This document shows, piece by piece, positions 39,900 to 47,061 of a stretch of 54,484 nucleotides of DNA. The position numbers were made by a program, and so were the translations under genes. The stretch covers positions 1-54,484 of the forward strand of contig JARCRU010000047.1 of assembly GCA_029850535.1 (NCBI GenBank). Direction: 5' to 3'. Numbering within the stretch: position 1 is the first letter of the stretch; each line of letters starts with the position of its first letter. The notes below the pieces were generated by a model. It was not told the DNA's origin. It made no database searches and saw only the letters and a list, made by a program, of their open reading frames with translations. Source of the stretch: Actinomycetota bacterium (GTDB lineage: Bacteria; Actinomycetota; Acidimicrobiia; Acidimicrobiales; RAAP-2).

Positions 39900-41858
39900 A
39901 TGACGATCAGCGACGAGCGCAGTACTGAAGTAAGTGGGCCCGTCTCGGGACACCCGCACAACACGAGAAAACTTTCGTGGACGCAGCGACCCGGATTGTT
40001 ATCGCAGAACCTCCTGACGGCTATCGTCTTCGGGGTCATTGGTTACCTGATCGGCCACTGGTTCGGTAATTATCTGGCGAGCGGCTACTCCTACATCGCC
40101 AACAGCGGTCAGAACTCGATAGCCAATACCTTGGCATTGGCGTTCGGCGTTGTTGGCTGGCTGGGCGGAATCGGCGCACTGAACTACCCGTTTGCGAAGC
40201 TGTTCGGTGTTGACGGGCTCGAAGAGGAGTCGCCGGTCGACAACTGGTCGAAGTACTTCCGCTACAGCCTCGACCACAAGATTGTGGGATTGCAATACGT
40301 GGTCGGCGTGCTGCTGTTCATGTTCACCGGTGGACTCCTGGCGATGGCGATCCGCACGGAACTGTTGAACCCCACGACGCACATATTTTCACCGGACGTC
40401 TACATCAAGATCGTGTCGGAGCACGGCACAATCATGATGATGATGGCGACATCGATCATCGTAGGGCCGCTGGGCAACTACTTCGTGCCACTCATGATTG
40501 GTGCTCGTCGTATGGCCTTTCCGCGCATCGAAGCTCTGAGTTTTTGGATCTTCACCGCGGGTTACATGGTGATCTTCTCGGCGTTGCCCTACGGCGGTTT
40601 TCCCACGGGTTGGACTGGCTACGCACCACTGCAGACCCAAGCGGGCCCTGGGATGGTCTCGTATCTCCTCGGCTTTGCCGTGATCGGCCTTGGAATGATT
40701 CTGGCGGGCTTTAATCAGGCCGTCACGATTATCAACTATCGCGCGCCGGGAATGACCTGGAGCCGTGTTCCTGTGTTCGTCTGGTCGATTCTCGCCACGG
40801 CGGCATTGTTGACGTTGGCCACGCCGGTGCTCTTCGCTGGCGGACTCTTCGGACTCCTGGACAAGACAGTGCAAACGGCCTTCTACGTGGACGAACACGG
40901 TGGCAGCTCGTACCTGTGGCAGAACCTCTTCTGGTTCTTCGGTCACCCCGAGGTGTACATCATGGCCCTGCCGGGATTTGGTATCGCGGGTGAACTACTG
41001 CCGGTCTTCTGTCGGCGCCCTCTCTTTGCCTATAAGGTTTCGGCCGCTGGCATGATTGGCGTGGCGCTGCTGTCATTCTTTGTGTGGCAGCACCACCTGT
41101 TCCAGAGCGGAATCAACCCGGACATGCGTCCGTTATTCATGTTGACCACTGAGTTGATTTCCATTCCGACTGGTTTCATCTATCTCGTGGGTATGGGGAC
41201 TCTCTACCGGGCCAAGATCAGATTTGAGTTACCCATGCTGTTCGTGTTGGCGTTGTTCTTCAACTTCCTCATCGGCGGTGTCACGGGTGTGTTCCTTTCC
41301 GACGTTCCGGTCAACGTGACGGTGCACGGTGGGTTCTTTGTGCTCTCGCACTTCCACTACACCATCATGGGGGGGCTACTCTTTGCGTTCATGGCAGGTC
41401 TGTACTATTGGCTGCCGAAGATGACGGGCAAGATGATGAATAAGAAGATTGGCAAAGTGCACTTTTGGCTGATGTTCGTGTTCTTCAACCTGACCTTCTT
41501 CCCCATGTTCATCATTGGATTGCTCGGTCAGCCGCGCCGCGTCTTCACCTACGCGACGAACTTGCAGGGTCTCAATGATTTCTCGTCAATTAGCGCCTTC
41601 ATCCTTGGATTCTCGTTCTTGGTGTTCTTCTTCAACCTGGTCTATTCCATGTGGATCAAGCCTGAGGTGGCACCTGCTAATCCCTGGGAGTCGCTCGGAC
41701 TCGAGTGGCAGACCGCTACTCCAGTCCCGTCATACAACTTTGAGCGCATTCCCGTCATTATGACTGAGCCCTATCGTTACAGCGAGGAGGGTGCTCCAGC
41801 TTTTGCGGACTTCGGCCCGAAGGACGCACCCGATTCACCAACCCACACAATGGCCTAG
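39900..41858 (+). CDS. ctaD: cytochrome c oxidase subunit I with altered proton channels
   Basis: The 652-residue haem-copper oxidase subunit keeps every metal ligand: H175 and H486 (haem a), H484 (haem a3), H349, H398, H399 (CuB), and Y353 and E351 in GHPEVY. The canonical IGAPDMAFPRMNN is IGARRMAFPRIEA here: the D-channel entry Asp is R204 and the first Asn is E211. The canonical IPTGIKVFSW is IPTGFIYLVG, so the K-channel Lys is I427. Two extra helices precede the usual first helix (residues 35-100). The ATG at 39900 has GGAGA 7 nt upstream. It lies between ctaC and ctaE. Confidence 0.92.
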   Translation: MTISDERSTEVSGPVSGHPHNTRKLSWTQRPGLLSQNLLTAIVFGVIGYLIGHWFGNYLASGYSYIANSGQNSIANTLALAFGVVGWLGGIGALNYPFAKLFGVDGLEEESPVDNWSKYFRYSLDHKIVGLQYVVGVLLFMFTGGLLAMAIRTELLNPTTHIFSPDVYIKIVSEHGTIMMMMATSIIVGPLGNYFVPLMIGARRMAFPRIEALSFWIFTAGYMVIFSALPYGGFPTGWTGYAPLQTQAGPGMVSYLLGFAVIGLGMILAGFNQAVTIINYRAPGMTWSRVPVFVWSILATAALLTLATPVLFAGGLFGLLDKTVQTAFYVDEHGGSSYLWQNLFWFFGHPEVYIMALPGFGIAGELLPVFCRRPLFAYKVSAAGMIGVALLSFFVWQHHLFQSGINPDMRPLFMLTTELISIPTGFIYLVGMGTLYRAKIRFELPMLFVLALFFNFLIGGVTGVFLSDVPVNVTVHGGFFVLSHFHYTIMGGLLFAFMAGLYYWLPKMTGKMMNKKIGKVHFWLMFVFFNLTFFPMFIIGLLGQPRRVFTYATNLQGLNDFSSISAFILGFSFLVFFFNLVYSMWIKPEVAPANPWESLGLEWQTATPVPSYNFERIPVIMTEPYRYSEEGAPAFADFGPKDAPDSPTHTMA

Positions 41859-41876
41859 GTCGAAGGAGACACGACA

Positions 41877-42533
41877 ATGAGTAATTCTGCTATTCAATCG
41901 GGCCAGCCGAGTCTGAGCAACGAAGAGCGCGAGTATGAGATGCGCGCACTGATCAGTTCCATTTGGACGGGGGGGCGCCTCTTCATTGGTATCTACACCT
42001 TCATGCTGGCGTCGTTGGTGTTCTCGTACTTCTACTTGCGCTCGAGCGACACGGGGCTGCTGTGGCGCCCCGACCACGTCACTGCACCGCGTGCGTTCGG
42101 ATTCTTGATCTTTGGCTTGAGCCTGGTGACGGGACTGTTGGCGTACGTAGGTCGTAAGCGGCTCGTCATGGGATCATTCCAGGACTTTAGTGTCGCGGCC
42201 TGGTCTGGAGTGGTTACCGGGCTGATTGCCCTTCTACTGCAAATCATTGAACTGAGCCACTTGAGCTTCTACCCAGGTTCGAGTGGCTACGCGTCGACGT
42301 TTATTGGTTTTGCGGTCATGAACATTGTGTCCTTGGTGATCAGTGCCTACTGGTTGGAAACCACGGTGGCGCGCGGAATGCGGATTCGCCGTGAGGTCGA
42401 GGGCGAGAACCCCGAATTCTCAAGTAATCCACGAGCGCGAGCATTCCGGGCGGACGTGGCCGCGATGTCGTATTTTCAGGTGTTCCTTACGCTCGCCGGC
42501 GCTTTGTTGTTCGCAATGTTTTACTTGATGTAA
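41877..42533 (+). CDS. ctaE: cytochrome c oxidase subunit III
   Basis: The 218-residue membrane protein has five helices, the length of bacterial five-helix COX3. LFIGIYTFMLASLVFSYFYLR, FGFLIFGLSLVTGLLAY and IELSHLSFYPGSSGYASTF fit the family. AAGGAG lies 9 nt before the ATG. Subunit III stabilises subunit I. Its relatively short loops and lack of the usual first two helices are normal for actinobacterial forms. Confidence 0.85.
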   Translation: MSNSAIQSGQPSLSNEEREYEMRALISSIWTGGRLFIGIYTFMLASLVFSYFYLRSSDTGLLWRPDHVTAPRAFGFLIFGLSLVTGLLAYVGRKRLVMGSFQDFSVAAWSGVVTGLIALLLQIIELSHLSFYPGSSGYASTFIGFAVMNIVSLVISAYWLETTVARGMRIRREVEGENPEFSSNPRARAFRADVAAMSYFQVFLTLAGALLFAMFYLM

Positions 42534-42583
42534 TTCGAATGTGGCCGGGTAGTCTGTGAGCAAGTTGAAAGAGGTAACGTAAA

Positions 42584-42697
42584 ATGTTCGGAATTGATGC
42601 GTATTTCCCCGCTCAGTTGGAGACCTTGGTCATTCCGTTGGCGGTTCTGTTCGGAGTTCTACTCTGGGGTTTCTTTCAGCGTAACCCCTCAGAATGA
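42584..42697 (+). CDS. 37-residue single-helix peptide, probable oxidase small subunit
   Basis: This ORF is short but well supported: GAAAGAGG 9 nt before the ATG and a TGA that overlaps the next ATG (ATGA at 42694). The peptide has a polar start (MFGIDAYFPAQLE), one membrane helix (TLVIPLAVLFGVLLWGFF) and a QRNPSE tail. Between ctaE and a CtaG-like gene it resembles, in size and place, small subunit IV-type peptides of bacterial oxidases, though no sequence match is claimed. Confidence 0.7.
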   Translation: MFGIDAYFPAQLETLVIPLAVLFGVLLWGFFQRNPSE

Positions 42698-43488
42698 ACA
42701 ACGCGGAAGTGACAACGCCCTCTAAGGACTGGGTTCCGGTTCTTAGAGGGCGCTTGTCCATTATCAGTGTCCTTCTAGTTGTCGTGTCGTTGTCGCCCCC
42801 CGTGTGGGGGTGGTCATTTCGTTACGGATTTGTTCAGTCCATCCAATTCTGCGTCTTGGGATTCGGCGCGCCCACGTTGTTCGTGGCGGGTGCGCCGTGG
42901 CTCGGTCGCGGCGGGCGAGCTGGCTTGTCGATACTCAGGGCACCGCGTTCGTGGTGCTATCGCTGGAATTCTCGACGCGTGCGCGAAAAGGCTCAGTTGC
43001 GTACGCTGGTAGCGGCGGCGTCGGTCGTGACGTCGACCTTGGTGTGGCGCGCGGCTCCGCCGGTAAACGCCCTGGTTCACCACCATTGGCTCTTGCTCGT
43101 TGAAGCTATCACGCTCTTCGTCCCGATGGTCTTCTTGATGGTCGAGATCATCGAGTCGCCACCGTTCACACCGGGAATTTCTCGTCCCTACCGCATTGGC
43201 GTCTCGGCAGTGGTGATGTGGTCGGCGTGGGTGGTGGCCTACCTCGCTGGTATGTCGCACGACTCGTGGTACACGTCGTTTCACCATGCAGCGGGTCAAG
43301 GTATTTCTGCGACCGCGGACCAGCAACTGAGCGCAGGATTCGTCTGGTTATTGACGGCTTCGGTTTTCGTCCCCATCGTGTTTTGGAACTTGGCTCACTG
43401 GCTTCAATCCGAAGAGGATCCTAACGAGGATATCGTGAAGCTATTTCGCCAAGAGCGCGAGCACGGTTTCTTCGGCAGCGCCAACTAG
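42694..43488 (+). CDS. CtaG-like membrane protein
   Basis: The 264-residue protein has about six to seven membrane helices. Blocks such as FVAGAPWLGRGG, WRAAPPVNALVHHHWLLLVEAITLFVPM and the His-rich loops resemble caa3-oxidase assembly factor CtaG, and the protein at 45524-46438 is a clearer CtaG. It is translationally coupled to the 37-residue peptide. A role in copper insertion or oxidase assembly is inferred from this similarity and the neighbours. Confidence 0.65.
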   Translation: MNNAEVTTPSKDWVPVLRGRLSIISVLLVVVSLSPPVWGWSFRYGFVQSIQFCVLGFGAPTLFVAGAPWLGRGGRAGLSILRAPRSWCYRWNSRRVREKAQLRTLVAAASVVTSTLVWRAAPPVNALVHHHWLLLVEAITLFVPMVFLMVEIIESPPFTPGISRPYRIGVSAVVMWSAWVVAYLAGMSHDSWYTSFHHAAGQGISATADQQLSAGFVWLLTASVFVPIVFWNLAHWLQSEEDPNEDIVKLFRQEREHGFFGSAN

Positions 43489-43513
43489 TGACGCGTCGGT
43501 GTCTGAGGCGGGA

Positions 43514-44191
43514 TTAGGTCCCTGGTAGGCGCTCGACGCGAGGGATGTTGATGGGCGTGAGAGTGGTTCCGAGCAACGAAGATGCTGCATTGATGCTGTT
43601 GTTGATCGTCGCGCGGTCCATGGCGAGGGCGCTTTCACTCTGCGCGAGTTTGTTATCACTAAGGTGAAACGGCGATGTGCCAAAGTAGTTCCTAATGGCC
43701 ACGATTGCTCCCACCGCGTCATAGGTAATCCACTTCACGGTGGCCGCCATGGCGTGGTCAACTTCCTTGCCCGCAGCGGTTTTAATCGGCTGGATGTTGT
43801 TGGTCATGTCGTACACCGGCCCACTTGCGAACGAACACACCGTCTGGTCTTCCAAGAGGTAGTTCCTCACCACTGGAAGATTGGCCGCTAGCAATGTGTG
43901 ATTGATCTCGCTCTTGTAGAAACTGAAGCTCTCCTTGAGGGCGAAAACACAAGGTGCCGTGTCGCCGTTGATTTGCTTAATCACGGCATTTTGTTGTGAC
44001 GCGTCCTGCGCTTTAGTGACAGGATGGGGTAGATCGGTGATGACTGATATGGCGACCACGACGATGATGCCGACGGTGGCCATGAACCATGGTCGACGGT
44101 ACCAGACGGCGCGGACCGCCGAGAGAGAGGTACTAGGCATCGAACCGGGGTCAAATGTGACCTCATCGGGGTCGGTTGGCGCATTTGTCAT
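43514..44191 (-). CDS. membrane-anchored hypothetical protein, coupled to SCO gene
   Basis: The 225-residue protein has a cytoplasmic N-terminus (about 35 residues), one membrane helix (MATVGIIVVVAISVI) and an extracytoplasmic helical domain with two Cys (TAPCVFALKE and DQTVCSFAS) that may form a disulfide. No family is recognised. It starts at an ATG overlapping the SCO stop (ATGA), so it is made with that chaperone and may work with it. Confidence 0.7.
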   Translation of the reverse strand: MTNAPTDPDEVTFDPGSMPSTSLSAVRAVWYRRPWFMATVGIIVVVAISVITDLPHPVTKAQDASQQNAVIKQINGDTAPCVFALKESFSFYKSEINHTLLAANLPVVRNYLLEDQTVCSFASGPVYDMTNNIQPIKTAAGKEVDHAMAATVKWITYDAVGAIVAIRNYFGTSPFHLSDNKLAQSESALAMDRATINNSINAASSLLGTTLTPINIPRVERLPGT

Positions 44192-45051
44192 TGCAACAGA
44201 CTAATGGTCTCGAGTTCGACGCCTCGAGCGAACTTCTGGATATTCGAACGGCTGAGGGAAAACTTTCCGGTGGTGCTCTCGTGCGCGAAAGGTGTTGCCA
44301 GGGCCGAGAGCTGCGATGTCGGGCTGACGAAATAGAGCGATGAGTTGTGCGCGACTTCATTTGCCGTGGTCCCAACGCTGACTTGTATCCCGAATGACTT
44401 CCAGGCGGCGTTGAGAGTTGCGACCGATCCGGTTAAGAAATGAACATTGGCGTCGGTGCTGAGTCCAGTGGACGTCAGCGCGAGTGGTTCTGCGCTGACG
44501 CCATAAGAGAACGGATCCGTGTTGATGATGTCGACGACGACGTTGCGTCCCTTGGCGCCAAGGTCGGTCAGAGCGGTGCGAAGTTCAGAACCTATGACCG
44601 GGCAGATGTCGTTACAGTTCTTGTTGTAAAAGGCAACCAGCGTGACCCTACCCCTTGAGGTGGCGGGAGTGATGGTTGCACCGTGTTGATCGGTTAACGA
44701 GAAATGCGGTGCGTTCGCGGTGCCGATGAACTTGAGCCCGATGAAAGCTTGCGACGCGGTGATCACACTGGGCACGGTGGTAGTTCCCAAAAACGGGATT
44801 GTCGAGGGTGTGGCGAAGGTGGTGGGAGGGGCGGACGCGGGGAGTCCCACGTTGCCGAAGTAGTGCTCCACCAGGGCGCCGCCGCCGCCCAGGACAATCG
44901 TTGCCGCCAGGATGCTGCGCGCAAATTTTTGAGGGATTCGTCCGACGATGCGACCCGACTCGGTCTCGGAGGTGAGACTGAGTTCCTTACGAAAAACGAC
45001 TCGCCGTTGGTCGTCGCTGAGCACGTTGTCACCACGAGTGTTGTCGTTCAT
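44188..45051 (-). CDS. SCO/SenC-family copper chaperone
   Basis: The 287-residue protein has a membrane anchor (about 45-62), a low-complexity Thr/Pro linker and an SCO domain: APHFSLTDQHG, then YNKNCNDICPVIG with C146 and C150, and H235 in VAHNSSLYFV. The three copper ligands are intact, so it probably metallates CuA of subunit II. Unlike the protein at 35893-37629 it is a plain anchored SCO. The ATG at 45051 is used; in-frame TTG 45063 and GTG 45057 lie just upstream, and a TACACT box precedes them. Confidence 0.85.
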   Translation of the reverse strand: MNDNTRGDNVLSDDQRRVVFRKELSLTSETESGRIVGRIPQKFARSILAATIVLGGGGALVEHYFGNVGLPASAPPTTFATPSTIPFLGTTTVPSVITASQAFIGLKFIGTANAPHFSLTDQHGATITPATSRGRVTLVAFYNKNCNDICPVIGSELRTALTDLGAKGRNVVVDIINTDPFSYGVSAEPLALTSTGLSTDANVHFLTGSVATLNAAWKSFGIQVSVGTTANEVAHNSSLYFVSPTSQLSALATPFAHESTTGKFSLSRSNIQKFARGVELETISLLQ

Positions 45052-45075
45052 ACGCACCGTCAAGTGTAGCGGCGA

Positions 45076-45088
45076 GTAAAATTTTTAC
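45076..45088. promoter_or_regulatory. AT-rich palindrome between divergent genes
   Basis: GTAAAATTTTTAC is a perfect palindrome around one central T, in the 75-nt gap between the SCO gene and paralogue B. It could be an operator shared by both. Confidence 0.3.
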
Positions 45089-45125
45089 CCGAATCGCGAC
45101 GGAGGGCCATTAGGCTCTGGGTCGT

Positions 45126-45494
45126 ATGGTCGAATCTCAGAACGCTCCGGTGAATTCCCCGGATGAGCGCCTTCGAGGCCCCGAAGCCGTCCGGTTACAC
45201 GTTACGGTTGCGCTCGGCTTGGCGTTCTGCGTGGCCGCTTTTTGGTTCGAACTCAAACGAGCGCTTGGCGGCAACGCACTGAGTTGGGCCTACGTCTTTG
45301 AATGGCCGTTGTTGGCGGTGTTCGCCGTCTACATGTGGTGGCAATTCTTACATCCTCACCGCGATTACAGGCTCAACCGAAGAGTTAAAACCCTGGATCC
45401 GTCCTTCAACGGCATGCTCGAGCGTTGGGAGGAGTCCCGCGAGAGTCTGGAGAAGTCGGCGGGTCCCGAGGATCAGAACAATTTTGGTTCCTGA
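45126..45494 (+). CDS. small two-helix membrane protein, paralogue B
   Basis: The 122-residue product shares the two-helix core of the protein at 37683-37997, with LGGNALSWAYVFEWPLLAVF and a YMWWQF/YMWRKL ending, and has longer polar ends. The function is unknown. TAGGCT lies 9 nt before the ATG without a Shine-Dalgarno. It precedes ctaG by 29 nt. Confidence 0.75.
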   Translation: MVESQNAPVNSPDERLRGPEAVRLHVTVALGLAFCVAAFWFELKRALGGNALSWAYVFEWPLLAVFAVYMWWQFLHPHRDYRLNRRVKTLDPSFNGMLERWEESRESLEKSAGPEDQNNFGS

Positions 45495-45510
45495 ATCACC
45501 GGGTTCTGAC

Positions 45511-45516
45511 TAACCT
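45511..45516 (+). promoter_or_regulatory. -10 box, leaderless start of ctaG
   Basis: TAACCT is followed by GAACATC and the ATG at 45524, without a Shine-Dalgarno. Confidence 0.45.
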
Positions 45517-45523
45517 GAACATC

Positions 45524-46438
45524 ATGTCGTACGTCAACCAGCACTGGTCGTTCGACCCCGTGTTCGTCATCATGATCGTGACGGTGGTGGCGCACGAGAT
45601 CGGCTTAGCGCGACTCGCGCGACGTTCTCGACCGGCCGCGCAGCGCCAGCGACGGCGCCGATCGCTCGCTTTCTACGGTGGCCTGGTGATGCTGGGCCTG
45701 GCCATCATGTCGCCCCTGGACTACTGGTCGTCGCGGTACTTCTTCGTGCACATGATCGACCACTTGTTCCTGGCGTTCTTCGCTCCGATCTTCATCGTCA
45801 TCGGCGCCCCGTGGGTACCGTTACAATTCGCCCTGCCCGTCAAAGCGCGTCGCTCCCTCGGCAAGTTCTTGTACCTCTCGACGCGGGCCAGCGCACTGCG
45901 GACCGTCGGGCGGGGCGTACGCAGTCCGCTGTTCGCCGTTCTCTTCTTCAACTTCACCATGATCTTCTGGCATATTCCCGCGGCCTACGACTTTTCCGAG
46001 ACCCACCAATTGGCGCACATCTGGTTGATGCACACCAGTTTCGTGGCGGCCGGGGTGCTGTTCTTCCTCCAGATCCTGTCGTCGCACCCCCTGCGTCCCG
46101 CCAAGGGGCCGGTCTGGCAGGGTGGGGTGATCTTGTTGACCAACGCCATCATGACGGTGATGGCGATGTCGATGAGCATCATGACGTCGACGAGCTGGTA
46201 CAGCGTGTACGCCCACGTGCCGGGCGTCACGATGGCGCCCTTCACCGACCAGCAGATTGGCGCCGCCATCTTGTGGGTGTGCGGCGACTTCTGGGCCCTG
46301 CCGTTGCTCGGGATGGTGATTCGCCGAGCGGTTCGCGAGGAGAAGCATTCGGGTAGTTTCGCCGACCGCCTGTTTCGCTCTCACGATGAGGTTCTCGAGA
46401 TCACCCCGCTGGTTCGCGGTCGTCGAGTGCGTAACTGA
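45524..46438 (+). CDS. ctaG: cytochrome c oxidase assembly factor CtaG
   Basis: The 304-residue protein has seven membrane helices and the caa3_CtaG pattern: MSPLDYWSSRYFFVHMIDHL, APIFIVIGAPW, WHIPAAYDFS, HIWLMHTSF and TSTSWYSVYAHVPG with DQQIGAAILW. The conserved His residues in the helices are thought to handle copper. An open frame extends upstream but overlaps paralogue B out of frame. It is followed by the pyr operon in the same direction. Confidence 0.88.
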   Translation: MSYVNQHWSFDPVFVIMIVTVVAHEIGLARLARRSRPAAQRQRRRRSLAFYGGLVMLGLAIMSPLDYWSSRYFFVHMIDHLFLAFFAPIFIVIGAPWVPLQFALPVKARRSLGKFLYLSTRASALRTVGRGVRSPLFAVLFFNFTMIFWHIPAAYDFSETHQLAHIWLMHTSFVAAGVLFFLQILSSHPLRPAKGPVWQGGVILLTNAIMTVMAMSMSIMTSTSWYSVYAHVPGVTMAPFTDQQIGAAILWVCGDFWALPLLGMVIRRAVREEKHSGSFADRLFRSHDEVLEITPLVRGRRVRN

Positions 46439-46450
46439 TAAGTTGGACGG

Positions 46451-46490
46451 TGCCGTGAAAAGAGTCCCGTGAGGCTCCTACGGCGGGAGG
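46451..46490 (+). promoter_or_regulatory. PyrR-binding RNA element in the pyr leader
   Basis: AGTCCCGTGAGGCT (46463-46476) matches the PyrR binding-loop consensus ARUCCNGNGAGGYU at every position. TGCCGT (46451-46456) can pair with ACGGCG (46480-46485) as the lower stem. The Shine-Dalgarno GGGAGG (46485-46490) touches the 3' side of this stem, 7 nt before the ATG. There is no terminator, so control is likely at translation: UMP-bound PyrR stabilises the stem and hides the ribosome site. Confidence 0.8.
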
Positions 46491-46497
46491 CCAAGAA

Positions 46498-47061
46498 ATG
46501 GATGCGCACGCATCTTCGACGACTCGTCGCGACTCGTTCGTTCCTCGTTCCCTTCTACTTTCCGACGACGACGTGCGTCGAGCCGTGCGACGTATGGCGC
46601 ACGAAGTCGTGGAACGGGTGCGTGACATAGAGTCGCTCGTCGTCCTGGGTTTGCAGACCGGGGGAGTGGCTTTCGCGGATCTCTTGGCCGACGTCCTGGC
46701 GGACATCACCTCGCGAGAGGTTCTGCGCGGCACGTTGGATGTCTCCTTCTACCGTGATGACGTTGGTCAGCGCCCCTTCGTGAACTCGGCGGCGTCGAGC
46801 GTCCCTGTGGACTTGAGCGATCGGTTGGTCCTCTTGGTCGACGACGTCTTGTTCACGGGCCGCACCATTCGCTCGGCGCTCAACGCACTCGGGGACTTCG
46901 GGCGCCCGCGCGCGGTGCAACTCGCGGTCATGGTCGATCGGGGGCACCGTGAACTGCCGATACGCCCGGACTACGTTGGCAAGAACCTCCCCACGTCGCT
47001 GAGCGAGGAGATCATCGCCACGGTGCAGGGTGTGTGGATCGGTACGAGGAGTGAAGCATGA
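46498..47061 (+). CDS. pyrR: pyrimidine operon regulatory protein / uracil phosphoribosyltransferase
   Basis: The 187-residue protein is a PRTase-fold PyrR: LVVLGLQTGGVAFADLL, then LVLLVDDVLFTGRTIRSALNAL with the PRPP motif VDDVLFTGRT, and LPIRPDYVGKNLPTS with the RNA/uracil-contacting segment. It binds the leader RNA of this operon when UMP is high. The GGGAGG Shine-Dalgarno sits inside that RNA element. It is coupled to pyrB by an ATGA overlap. Confidence 0.95.
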   Translation: MDAHASSTTRRDSFVPRSLLLSDDDVRRAVRRMAHEVVERVRDIESLVVLGLQTGGVAFADLLADVLADITSREVLRGTLDVSFYRDDVGQRPFVNSAASSVPVDLSDRLVLLVDDVLFTGRTIRSALNALGDFGRPRAVQLAVMVDRGHRELPIRPDYVGKNLPTSLSEEIIATVQGVWIGTRSEA

